A stretch of DNA of 64,000 nucleotides. Origin: an uncultured Muribaculum sp. (GTDB lineage: Bacteria > Bacteroidota > Bacteroidia > Bacteroidales > Muribaculaceae). The notes under the pieces were generated by a model. That model searched no databases and was not told the origin of the DNA. It worked only from the letters and a program-made list of their open reading frames with translations. The stretch is from contig CAJTSJ010000007.1 in the NCBI GenBank assembly GCA_910578785.1, positions 1 to 64,000 on the forward strand, read 5' to 3'. Shown piece by piece: positions 1 to 7,254 of the stretch; position 1 is the stretch's first letter; each line of letters begins with the position of its first letter. A program made the translations under genes and the position numbers.

Positions 1-174
1 TGAACCGAATTTATTTAATTTTAACCACGTCCATTTTTAGTGGACAGTAGTGACTTTCGCTAATTTTGCACTTGCTTGTTGACTCTACATTCTGAAATTA
101 AAGTGGCATTGTGGCTTATCTCTAAGAAAAATTTGCTATCTTTGCGGTCTATATAGCTGTTAAAGAGACGTTAA
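1..174. other. Left-edge intergenic region
   Basis: No coding sequence is visible. It holds a short inverted repeat (GTCCA/TGGAC at 29-45), a promoter-like TAATTTTG at 61-68 that is not matched to a gene, and the -7 element of the SPOR gene at 137-144. Confidence 0.5.
137..144 (+). promoter_or_regulatory. Promoter -7 element of the SPOR/folE genes
   Basis: TATCTTTG matches the Bacteroidetes -7 consensus TAnnTTTG, 30 nt before the SPOR gene start. No clear TTTG lies at the ideal distance upstream, so the -33 part is weak. Confidence 0.65.
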
Positions 175-672
175 ATGAAAATAAGCACCTGCATATCAGT
201 ATTGTTGCTCGTGTTGTCGGTATTGACCGTCAATGCAAGCGGCGTGGGTTCGTATTCCAGTGATGAGTCGATCGTTGAACATATCGAGAAAACCGGTAAT
301 GTTACAGTCAACATGCCTGACGTGCTTCAGGAGCGCGTAGGCCGCGCTAAAACCGTTGAGGAAAAGGTCGAAGAGAAGCCTGTGGTCACTTCTCCTTCAG
401 GGAAGATGGGAGGCTATCGAATTCAGGTGTTTTCCGACAATAACGCCCGTACGGCCAAAGCCGAGGCCCGAAGCAGGGCACGCAACGTGAGTGCGAAGTT
501 TCCTGAATATGCCACATATGTAGTGTTCAGCTCGCCATATTGGCGGCTGCGTGTTGGTAATTTCCGTACGCAGGAGGAGGCCAACAATGCCGCCCACATG
601 CTGAAAGAGGCTTTCCCGGCCTATAGCAGGGAGATAAGAGTGGTGCGTGACCGTATAACAGTGGGTGAATAA
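175..672 (+). CDS. Exported SPOR-domain protein
   Basis: The 165-residue product starts with a signal peptide (hydrophobic residues about 7-19, likely cleaved near NASG). A low-complexity, charged linker (about 40-80) follows, then a C-terminal SPOR domain (about 82-160) with the typical GYRIQVFSDNNARTA opening and WRLRVGNFRTQEEA core. SPOR domains bind denuded septal peptidoglycan, so a periplasmic cell-wall or division role is likely, but the partner is unknown. There is no lipobox or retained membrane anchor. folE begins 20 nt downstream on the same strand, so the two are probably co-transcribed from the promoter at 137-144. Confidence 0.85.
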   Translation: MKISTCISVLLLVLSVLTVNASGVGSYSSDESIVEHIEKTGNVTVNMPDVLQERVGRAKTVEEKVEEKPVVTSPSGKMGGYRIQVFSDNNARTAKAEARSRARNVSAKFPEYATYVVFSSPYWRLRVGNFRTQEEANNAAHMLKEAFPAYSREIRVVRDRITVGE

Positions 673-692
673 AACAAAAACAGCATCTGGCA

Positions 693-1268
693 ATGGATGA
701 TAAGGAAGAAGTAATAGCGCAGATTGCCGAACATTATAAGAAAATCATTGAGCTGATCGGCGAGAATCCTGACCGTGAGGGTCTGGTCAAAACGCCCTTA
801 AGGGCCGCCAAGGCTCTGTATTATGCCACTCAGGGCTATCGTCAGAATCCCGATGAAATCATGAAGTCGGCTATATTCGAGTATGCCGGTTCGCAGATGA
901 TAATAGTCAAGGATATCGAGTTCTACTCGTTTTGCGAGCATCATATATTGCCGTTTTTCGGGAAAGTGTCGATAGGCTATCTGCCTAACGGCAACATGAT
1001 AGGCCTGTCAAAGCTGGCGCGTGTGGTCAATGTGTTTGCCCGCAGGCTTCAGGTGCAGGAGCGTTTTACGGCGGAGATTTGCCGTGAGGTATACGGGACT
1101 TTGAAGGCCCATGGCGTGATGGTGGTCTGCAATGCCGAGCATCTGTGCATGAAGATGCGCGGTGTCGAGAAGCAGGATTCGTCGACTACTACTATGGATT
1201 ATGCCGGACGTTTTGCCGAAGATGTGGCTTTGCGTCAGGAATTTCTGTCGATGCTTAAGTCTATATAG
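693..1268 (+). CDS. folE: GTP cyclohydrolase I
   Basis: The 191-residue protein converts GTP to 7,8-dihydroneopterin triphosphate, the first step of folate (and pterin) synthesis in the cytoplasm. The zinc site is intact: Cys81 and His84 in SFCEHHILPFFG and Cys152 in AEHLCMKMRGV. The substrate-loop QDSSTTT and the N-terminal ENPDREGLVKTPLRAAKA signature are also present. The length is normal for the bacterial FolE1 type. It follows the SPOR gene by 20 nt and is convergent with the hsp15-like gene, with only 35 nt between the ends. Confidence 0.97.
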   Translation: MDDKEEVIAQIAEHYKKIIELIGENPDREGLVKTPLRAAKALYYATQGYRQNPDEIMKSAIFEYAGSQMIIVKDIEFYSFCEHHILPFFGKVSIGYLPNGNMIGLSKLARVVNVFARRLQVQERFTAEICREVYGTLKAHGVMVVCNAEHLCMKMRGVEKQDSSTTTMDYAGRFAEDVALRQEFLSMLKSI

Positions 1269-1303
1269 TATATTTTGTCGGAGAGAGGAGAGCCGATGTG
1301 TTG

Positions 1304-1750
1304 TCAGTCTTCGTAGTCGAAGCTGTCGTCGTCATCGTCAAAATCAAAGTCGAAGTCCCATCCGTCGTCCATCGATTCCTCTTTAAACCGTGAAAGTTCG
1401 CGCCCTTCGCGTTTTGTGGGGCGTCCGAGACCCTTTCGGCGGTCGATAAATCCGCTGATTTTGACCACTTCGAGCAAATCGAGCTCCGATTTGGGAGTGA
1501 TGTTTTCCATATAGTCCGGAACGAGTTTCGCTCCAAGTCTGTTTTCGGTCAGGGCTTTTACTCTGAATGAGTATGTCACAGGCGGTTTGCGTACCTTGAT
1601 GATGTCGTCGACCTTTATCATACGCGACGGCTTGACCGGATTGTCGCCCATGACGACGCGTCCCTTCTTGCATGCCTCGGTGGCGATGGTGCGTGTCTTG
1701 AATATGCGCACTGCCCAAAGCCATTTGTCTATACGTACTTCCGTTTTCAA
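1304..1750 (-). CDS. hslR: S4-domain RNA-binding protein, Hsp15 family
   Basis: The 148-residue protein carries an N-terminal S4 RNA-binding domain (about residues 4-60: RIDKWLWAVRIFKTRT, then CKKGRVVMGD). Hsp15 proteins bind 50S subunits that carry a nascent chain after premature dissociation and help recycle them. The body past the S4 fold is basic, as in the family, but the last 20 residues are an almost pure Asp/Phe tail (WDFDFDFDDDDDSFDYED), which is not a feature of the E. coli protein. It is the last gene of a run rplY-pth-hsp15, and its start lies 1 nt beyond the pth stop, implying translational coupling. Confidence 0.88.
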   Translation of the reverse strand: MKTEVRIDKWLWAVRIFKTRTIATEACKKGRVVMGDNPVKPSRMIKVDDIIKVRKPPVTYSFRVKALTENRLGAKLVPDYMENITPKSELDLLEVVKISGFIDRRKGLGRPTKREGRELSRFKEESMDDGWDFDFDFDDDDDSFDYED

Positions 1751-1751
1751 T

Positions 1752-2315
1752 TTATTTGTTGTTGAAGTTGCACATTGCGAATTGTATTCCTGAAAGGCAG
1801 AATGCTTTTATGGCATCGCATGCCACTTCCAGGCGGGCCGGCATCTGCTGGCGCTGGTCGAGAGTGAAGTGGCCGAGCACATAGTCAATCTGGCACCCTT
1901 TGGGGAAGTCATTGCCTATTCCGAACCGTAGGCGCGGATAGGCTTGTGTTCCAAGCATCTGTGCTATATTTTTAAGGCCGTTGTGTCCGGCATCGCTTCC
2001 GCTTGACTTTATTCTGATGGCTCCGAACGGCAGCGCGAGGTCGTCGACGAGCACAAGTATATGGTCCGTGTCTATGCCTTCTTTCTCTTTCCAGTATCTG
2101 ACGGCGTTGCCGCTCAGATTCATATAGGTGGATGGCTTCAGCAACGTCAGCATCTTGTTTTTGAGGCGCATGTGTGCCACGTCGCCGTAACGCTCCGTTT
2201 TAAAAGTAATATTGGATGCCTCGGCAAAGGCATCCAATATTCTAAATCCTATATTGTGGCGGGTTCCGCGGTATTCGTCACCGATGTTCCCGAGTCCTAC
2301 AATAAGATACTTCAT
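1752..2315 (-). CDS. pth: Peptidyl-tRNA hydrolase
   Basis: The 187-residue enzyme cleaves peptidyl-tRNA released by stalled ribosomes. The family signatures are complete: YLIVGLGNIGDEYRGTRHNIGF with catalytic His20, the STYMNLSGNAV tRNA-binding loop, DDLALPFG, and SGSDAGHNGLKNI. The length is normal for bacterial Pth. It is placed 23 nt after rplY and 1 nt before hsp15, giving a compact translation-related operon on the minus strand. The rplY-pth adjacency is common in bacteria and supports both calls. Confidence 0.96.
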   Translation of the reverse strand: MKYLIVGLGNIGDEYRGTRHNIGFRILDAFAEASNITFKTERYGDVAHMRLKNKMLTLLKPSTYMNLSGNAVRYWKEKEGIDTDHILVLVDDLALPFGAIRIKSSGSDAGHNGLKNIAQMLGTQAYPRLRFGIGNDFPKGCQIDYVLGHFTLDQRQQMPARLEVACDAIKAFCLSGIQFAMCNFNNK

Positions 2316-2338
2316 TCAAGATGTGGTGTTAAGTTCGA

Positions 2339-2989
2339 TTACTTACCGGCGTTGGCGGCGGCACCACGTGCGGCACGTGTGAGCTGAACGGCACATACGA
2401 CTGCGTTCTTGGCGTTCATCAGTTCAAGACCTTCGAAGCTGAGTTCGCCGATCTGGAGAGTCTTGCCGAGGCCGAGGTGGTCGATGTTGATCACTACGCG
2501 TTCGGGAATATTTGTGTAGATAGCCTTAACCTTGATTTTCTTCATGGAAAGGGTGAGCTTACCACCGGCTTTCACACCTTCGGCATGGCCTTCAAGCTTG
2601 ACGGGAACTTCTACAACCACAGGCTTCTTGTCGTTAACTTCGAGAAGGTCGATGTGGAGCACGGTGTCCTTTACGGGGTGGAACTGTACTTCGCGGAGCA
2701 CTGCGTTGCGCTTTTCGCCGTTTACGTCAAGTTCGATAGCGAATACGTCGGGAGTGTAGAGAAGCTTGCGCACGTCGTCGTTCTTTACAACGAGGTCGGT
2801 GGTGATCAGACCCTTGCCGTTGCCAATCTCGATGAGCTTTTCGCCGGGCTTAAGAGCTGTAGTGTAGGGGAGTGAAACGATTTCACCGCCGTTGAGAACT
2901 ACGGGAATAAGATTTTCTGAACGCAGAGTCTTGGCTGCTTTCTTGCCGAGGTTGGTACGGGGTTCGGCTGACAATTTGTAAGTCTTCAT
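2339..2989 (-). CDS. rplY: 50S ribosomal protein L25 / Ctc type
   Basis: The 216-residue protein has an N-terminal L25 5S-rRNA-binding domain (MKTYKLSAEPRTNLGKKAAK opening, PVVLNGGE) and a C-terminal TL5/Ctc beta domain (PVVVEVPVKLEGHAEGVKAGG), so it is the long, two-domain form. The frame can be read upstream to 3019, but I chose the ATG at 2989 because family proteins begin near MKTYKL and the extra residues (SNTNNKTNK) are low complexity. The promoter TAACTTTG lies about 80 nt upstream on the minus strand. The C-terminus is a short Ala-rich tail. Confidence 0.93.
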   Translation of the reverse strand: MKTYKLSAEPRTNLGKKAAKTLRSENLIPVVLNGGEIVSLPYTTALKPGEKLIEIGNGKGLITTDLVVKNDDVRKLLYTPDVFAIELDVNGEKRNAVLREVQFHPVKDTVLHIDLLEVNDKKPVVVEVPVKLEGHAEGVKAGGKLTLSMKKIKVKAIYTNIPERVVINIDHLGLGKTLQIGELSFEGLELMNAKNAVVCAVQLTRAARGAAANAGK

Positions 2990-3070
2990 TTTGTTTGTTT
3001 TGTTGTTTGTGTTACTCAAAATTAAGAATGCTTCCTAATTTCCCATCACACGGGGATGCTAAAAAGCGGT

Positions 3071-3078
3071 GCAAAGTT
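3071..3078 (-). promoter_or_regulatory. Promoter -7 element of rplY-pth-hsp15
   Basis: On the minus strand this reads TAACTTTG followed by CACCGC, a good TAnnTTTG match. It gives a leader of roughly 75 nt before the rplY ATG at 2989. Confidence 0.6.
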
Positions 3079-3156
3079 ACGAATTAAATTTAACAATTCC
3101 CAATCCGTGAGTCTTTTTATTCCGGATTTTATGGGTGTAACGTGCCAAAATGGCAA

Positions 3157-3423
3157 TTACCATCCGTCGTCGCGGTAGTCGTCATGGTAGTCGTCCCTAT
3201 AATATTCGTCATAATCATAGCGGTCATCGATATCGTCGATGTCGGATTCATGCCAGTCAAGACGGTTTTCAAGCTCGTCGATGCGGTCTTCATAATCGTC
3301 GTCGCGGTCATGATATCGGTAATGATCCGCGTATCGGTTGTGCCGATGGTCGTTCTTGGCTGAAAACAGATTGAAAATACTTGCAAAAAGGGCCCAATGC
3401 CCTAAAAATCTGAATAGTCCCAT
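3157..3423 (-). CDS. Small membrane-anchored Asp/His/Tyr-rich protein
   Basis: I do not recognise this 88-residue protein. It has a hydrophobic N-terminus (MGLFRFLGHWALFASIFNLF), then a His/Arg/Asp/Tyr-rich stretch, a short predicted coiled coil (DRIDELENRLDWHESDIDD) and an extreme Asp/Tyr tail ending DDGW. The frame is favoured over two competing frames in the same place because a TATCTTTG promoter sits 18 nt before its ATG. The many His/Asp residues could bind metal or simply reflect low complexity. It lies between the kbl terminator and the rplY promoter and appears to be monocistronic. Confidence 0.55.
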   Translation of the reverse strand: MGLFRFLGHWALFASIFNLFSAKNDHRHNRYADHYRYHDRDDDYEDRIDELENRLDWHESDIDDIDDRYDYDEYYRDDYHDDYRDDGW

Positions 3424-3441
3424 GTCTCATAACTGTTTTTG

Positions 3442-3449
3442 CAAAGATA
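3442..3449 (-). promoter_or_regulatory. Promoter -7 element of the small Asp/His/Tyr-rich gene
   Basis: On the minus strand this is TATCTTTGC, a perfect TAnnTTTG match 18 nt before the ATG at 3423. It is the main reason for accepting the small gene. Confidence 0.6.
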
Positions 3450-3515
3450 GCGACATGCATGGGCATGTTGATTGTGCCGACGGGTTAAATAATGTTTATC
3501 GGCAATTAGTCAGGT

Positions 3516-3553
3516 AAAAAAACGCATGCACCCCTGATGACGGGACGCATGCG
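3516..3553 (-). terminator. Rho-independent terminator of kbl
   Basis: Read on the minus strand, a GCATGCG / CGCATGC stem with an inner CCC/GGG pairing is followed directly by a run of seven T (the A run at 3516-3522 on the plus strand). It lies 30 nt past the kbl stop. Confidence 0.8.
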
Positions 3554-3581
3554 CTGGAATACTATAAATCCGGGGAGCTGA

Positions 3582-4775
3582 TTATTTTATTACGTTGAGC
3601 TTTTTGCCGACTTTGATGAAGGCCTGGATTGCGCGGTCGAGTTGCTGGCGGTCGTGTCCGGCAGAGAGCTGTACGCGGATGCGGGCCTGTCCCTTGGGCA
3701 CTACGGGGTAGTAGAAGCCGGTGACGTAGATGCCTTCTTTCTGCATTTCGGCGGCGAAGTCCTGCGACAGTTTCGCGTCGTACAGCATCACGGCGCAGAT
3801 AGCGGACTGGGTGGGCTTGATGTCGAATCCGGCTTCGAGCATTTGTGAACGGAAATATTCGACATTTTCCATCAGTTTGGCGTGGAGTTCCGAGCTTTCG
3901 GCGAGCATCTTGAACATCTCCAGACTCGCGCCTACGATTCCGGGTGCCACGGAGTTGGAGAACAGATATGGGCGTGAACGCTGGCGGAGCATGTCGATGA
4001 TTTCTTTGCGTCCGGTTGTGAAGCCTCCCATGGCGCCTCCGAATGCCTTGCCGAGTGTTCCGGTGAAGATGTCGATTTTTCCGTAAAGATTATATTTTTC
4101 TGCAACACCGTGACCGGTCGGTCCGACAACGCCGGCCGAGTGGCTTTCGTCGACCATCACGAGTGCATCGTACTTCTCGGCGAGTTCGACAATCTTGTCC
4201 ATCGGCGCGACGTTGCCGTCCATCGAAAATACGCCGTCGGTGGCGATGATTCTGAACCGCTGGGCCTGTGCTTCCTGAAGGCAACGTTCGAGTTCGGCCA
4301 TGTCGGCGTTGGCATAGCGGTAGCGCTTTGCCTTGCACAGGCGCACTCCGTCGATGATTGAAGCATGGTTGAGGGCGTCGCTTATGATTGCGTCTTCTTC
4401 GGTCAGAAGCGGTTCGAACAGTCCGCCGTTGGCGTCGAAACATGCCGCGTAGAGTATGGTGTCTTCGGTCTTGAAATAGTCGCTGATGGCTTTTTCGAGT
4501 TCTTTGTGCATGTCCTGAGTGCCGCAGATGAAGCGCACAGACGACATTCCGTAGCCGTGGGTGTCCATGGCTTTCTTCGATGCCTCGATCAGGCGGGAGT
4601 TGTCGGAGAGTCCCAGATAGTTGTTCGCGCAGAAGTTCAATACCTCTCCCTGGGCACCGTCAACGGTGATTCCAGCCTTCTGAGGAGATGTTATGATTCG
4701 TTCGTTTTTGTACAGTCCGGCATCTTTGATGTCCTGTAACTCTTTCTCCAAATGTGATTTAAAATTGGTGTACAT
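3582..4775 (-). CDS. kbl: 2-amino-3-ketobutyrate CoA ligase (glycine C-acetyltransferase)
   Basis: The 397-residue PLP enzyme of the alpha-oxoamine synthase family cleaves 2-amino-3-ketobutyrate with CoA into glycine and acetyl-CoA, the second step of threonine breakdown. The PLP lysine is Lys243 in TGTLGKAFGGAMGG; DESHSAGVVGPTGHG and NNYLGLSDN are further family signatures. Length is the usual 395-398. The divergent gene starting 108 nt away encodes the threonine dehydrogenase that makes the substrate, which separates this from its relative 8-amino-7-oxononanoate synthase. A minus-strand TAATTTTG promoter and a downstream terminator bound it as a single gene. Confidence 0.95.
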   Translation of the reverse strand: MYTNFKSHLEKELQDIKDAGLYKNERIITSPQKAGITVDGAQGEVLNFCANNYLGLSDNSRLIEASKKAMDTHGYGMSSVRFICGTQDMHKELEKAISDYFKTEDTILYAACFDANGGLFEPLLTEEDAIISDALNHASIIDGVRLCKAKRYRYANADMAELERCLQEAQAQRFRIIATDGVFSMDGNVAPMDKIVELAEKYDALVMVDESHSAGVVGPTGHGVAEKYNLYGKIDIFTGTLGKAFGGAMGGFTTGRKEIIDMLRQRSRPYLFSNSVAPGIVGASLEMFKMLAESSELHAKLMENVEYFRSQMLEAGFDIKPTQSAICAVMLYDAKLSQDFAAEMQKEGIYVTGFYYPVVPKGQARIRVQLSAGHDRQQLDRAIQAFIKVGKKLNVIK

Positions 4776-4807
4776 GGTGAAGTGAGTTTTAACTAAAAAA
4801 TTTTCCC

Positions 4808-4815
4808 CAAAATTA
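4808..4815 (-). promoter_or_regulatory. Promoter -7 element of kbl
   Basis: Minus-strand TAATTTTG followed by GGGGAAAA, 32 nt before the kbl ATG. It lies back to back with the tdh promoter, so one regulator could act on both. Confidence 0.6.
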
Positions 4816-4838
4816 AGGAAAAATCAGATTAAATCGCT

Positions 4839-4846
4839 TAATTTTG
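4839..4846 (+). promoter_or_regulatory. Promoter -7 element of tdh
   Basis: TAATTTTGC on the plus strand, 37 nt before the tdh ATG and 23 nt from the divergent kbl element. Confidence 0.6.
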
Positions 4847-4883
4847 CGGAATAAAAATTCAGAAAATATTAAATTTCTTTGCA

Positions 4884-5861
4884 ATGAAAAATGTTCTGAT
4901 AATTGGCGCTACAGGCCAGATCGGTACTGAGCTGACCATGAAATTGCGAGGCATGTATCCGAACGGCGATATCGTGGCCGGATATATCAAAGGCGCAGAG
5001 CCAAAAGGGGTGTTGGCTGAAAGCGGTCCATCGGCCGAAGTGGACATAACAAATCCAAATCAGATAGCGGATGCTGTCGAAAAATACAAAGTAGATACGA
5101 TTTACAACCTTGCCGCGCTATTGAGCGCGGTAGCCGAGTCACGTCCTCAGCTGGCCTGGAAGATAGGCGTCGGAGGCCTTTATAATACGCTCGAGGTGGC
5201 GCGCGAGAAGAACTGCGCCGTGTTTACTCCGAGCTCGATCGGCTCGTTCGGTCCGGAGACTCCCCACGACATGACTCCGCAGGACACCATACAGCGTCCG
5301 CAGACCATCTACGGTGTGACGAAGGTGACCGGCGAGATGCTGTCCGACTACTATGCGCGTCGTTTCGGCGTCGACACACGCTCTGTGCGTTTTCCCGGGC
5401 TGATATCCTATGTGGCCCCTCCCGGAGGCGGAACTACCGACTATGCCGTCGACATTTATTATTCAGCCATAAAGGGCGAGACTTTCAAATGTCCGCTCCA
5501 TGCAGGCACATTCATGGACATGATGTATATGCCCGACGCACTGCGCGCCGCTGTAGAAATCATGGAGGCAGATCCGTCGCGCCTGGTTCATAGAAACTCG
5601 TTCAATATCGCTTCTATGAGTTTCGACCCGGAAATCATATACAATAAAATCAAGGAATACGTTCCCGACTTCAAGATGGAGTATGTGCCCGATCCTCTGC
5701 GTCAGGCCATAGCCGATTCGTGGCCCAACTCGCTTGACGACACTTGCGCCCGCGAAGAGTGGGACTGGAAGCCTGAATACGACCTTGACAAGATGACTCG
5801 GGACATGCTGTCGCATCTGCGTGTGAAGCTTGGCGTAGCCGAGGCTGAAATGGCTCTATAA
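4884..5861 (+). CDS. tdh: L-threonine 3-dehydrogenase, SDR (epimerase-like) type
   Basis: The 325-residue extended SDR protein has the NAD-binding GATGQIG (residues 8-14), DxxD-like AEVDITNP, and the catalytic Tyr143/Lys147 in YGVTK with the upstream TPSSIGSFG serine. It oxidises threonine to 2-amino-3-ketobutyrate with NAD+. Members of this family look like UDP-galactose 4-epimerases; the call as threonine dehydrogenase rests on the FGPETP and YVAPPGGGTTDYAVDI signatures and on kbl standing divergently beside it. It is not the zinc-dependent MDR-type Tdh found in E. coli. The aminopeptidase gene follows after 19 nt and is probably co-transcribed. Confidence 0.92.
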   Translation: MKNVLIIGATGQIGTELTMKLRGMYPNGDIVAGYIKGAEPKGVLAESGPSAEVDITNPNQIADAVEKYKVDTIYNLAALLSAVAESRPQLAWKIGVGGLYNTLEVAREKNCAVFTPSSIGSFGPETPHDMTPQDTIQRPQTIYGVTKVTGEMLSDYYARRFGVDTRSVRFPGLISYVAPPGGGTTDYAVDIYYSAIKGETFKCPLHAGTFMDMMYMPDALRAAVEIMEADPSRLVHRNSFNIASMSFDPEIIYNKIKEYVPDFKMEYVPDPLRQAIADSWPNSLDDTCAREEWDWKPEYDLDKMTRDMLSHLRVKLGVAEAEMAL

Positions 5862-5880
5862 CTTTTAAAAATCAGATAAG

Positions 5881-7182
5881 ATGGCAAAATACGGACCTTC
5901 GGTGGAAGGATTGATGCAGTTCATGGACGAAAGCGTATGCAACTTCTTTGCGGTGCGCACACTCCGCGAAATGCTTGACGCGGCCGGATACACTATGCTT
6001 GACGCACGCGAAAAGTGGAATCTCAAGCGTGGCGGCAAATACTATATGGTTAAGAACGACTCGGCATTGTTCGCCTTTATTCCCGGAATGGGCGACTGCT
6101 CCGAGGGTTTCAAAATCATATCAGCCCATAGCGATTCGCCCGGATTCAGAATCAAGCCCCGGCCTGAGATGATGTCGGACGGAGGCGTGATGAAGCTGAA
6201 CACCGAAGTCTACGGAGGTCCGATTCTGTATACGTGGTTTGACCGTCCGCTTTCGATAGCCGGACGTGTATTGCTTAAGAGCGACGACCCGCTGAATCCG
6301 ACTACCCGGCTTGTCAGGTTCGACCGTCCGTTGCTTACCATACCGCACTTGGCCATACATTTCAACCGTGCCGTCAATGAAGGCAACCCTCTGTCAAAAC
6401 AAAAGGACATGCTTCCGGTGCTCGGCATAATAAAGGATATGGCAGAAAAGGATGGTTTTGTGTTGCGTCTGGTAGCTGATAAGCTTGAGGTGTCACCGTC
6501 CGACATTCTCGATTTCGACCTCTCGCTGTATGACACCACCAAGGCCTCGCTTGTAGGAGTGAATGAAGAGTTCATTACTTCGGGTCGTCTGGACGACCTG
6601 TCGATGGTGCATGCCGCGGTGTCGGCTCTGCTTACAGCCGAAGATGGCGATCGACGCACACGTGTGATGGCCATTTTCGACAACGAGGAGACCGGCTCCG
6701 GCACTAAGCAAGGTGCGGCGTCGCCTGTGCTTATGAACGCCCTGCGTCGTATTGTAGGTGCGCTTGGCGGTTCGGAGGAGGATTATCTGCGTGGCATAGC
6801 CAATTCGTTTATGGTTTCGGCCGACAATGCCCATGCATTGCATCCCAACTATCCGGAGAAGCAGGATCCTACCAACCATCCGGTCGTAGGTGGAGGTCCC
6901 GTGATAAAGATAAACGCCAACTGCAAGTATATGACCGATGCCGATTCGGCGGCTGTGTTCAAGAGCGTATGCGACGGAGCGGGTGTGCCGTGCCAGTATT
7001 TTGTAAATCATTCCGATGTGGCCGGAGGGTCGACGCTCGGCAACATCCTTACTTCGCAGATTGACCTTCGCGGAGTAGACATGGGTGCCGCTCTGTGGGC
7101 CATGCATTCTGTGCGCGAGACGGCGTCGGCTGTTGACCACGACTACATTATCCGCGCTTTCCGCCACTTCTACGAAGTATAA
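5881..7182 (+). CDS. apeB: M18 family aminopeptidase
   Basis: The 433-residue cytoplasmic metallopeptidase of the aspartyl-aminopeptidase (M18) family removes N-terminal residues from peptides. The dinuclear metal ligands are visible: His83 in ISAHSDSPGFRIKPRP, Asp in TSGRLDDLSMVHAA, Glu pair in FDNEETGSGTKQGA, Asp in SADNAHALHPNYPE, and His in FVNHSDVAGGSTLGN. The length fits the family (about 430-480). It follows tdh by 19 nt and ends at a strong terminator, so tdh-apeB is a likely bicistronic unit linking peptide and threonine catabolism. The start ATGGCAAAATAC is unambiguous. Confidence 0.93.
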   Translation: MAKYGPSVEGLMQFMDESVCNFFAVRTLREMLDAAGYTMLDAREKWNLKRGGKYYMVKNDSALFAFIPGMGDCSEGFKIISAHSDSPGFRIKPRPEMMSDGGVMKLNTEVYGGPILYTWFDRPLSIAGRVLLKSDDPLNPTTRLVRFDRPLLTIPHLAIHFNRAVNEGNPLSKQKDMLPVLGIIKDMAEKDGFVLRLVADKLEVSPSDILDFDLSLYDTTKASLVGVNEEFITSGRLDDLSMVHAAVSALLTAEDGDRRTRVMAIFDNEETGSGTKQGAASPVLMNALRRIVGALGGSEEDYLRGIANSFMVSADNAHALHPNYPEKQDPTNHPVVGGGPVIKINANCKYMTDADSAAVFKSVCDGAGVPCQYFVNHSDVAGGSTLGNILTSQIDLRGVDMGAALWAMHSVRETASAVDHDYIIRAFRHFYEV

Positions 7183-7206
7183 GTCGAAACTATACGTTAA
7201 AATACC

Positions 7207-7243
7207 AAAATCGGTTAACCCAGCTTGGGGCTAACCGATTTTT
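7207..7243 (+). terminator. Rho-independent terminator of tdh-apeB
   Basis: AAAATCGGTTA pairs with TAACCGATTTT, with an inner CCC/GGG, and a T run follows at 7239-7243. It lies 25 nt after the apeB stop. Confidence 0.85.
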
Positions 7244-7254
7244 ATATATTGCTA

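Noticed and set aside
3142..3363. A plus-strand frame giving a very hydrophobic, Val/Ile-rich 73-residue product that looks like a membrane protein
   Set aside because: It is the antisense of the Asp/His/Tyr-rich gene: GAC/GAT codons read backwards as GTC/ATC give Val and Ile. The minus frame has a proper promoter; this one does not.
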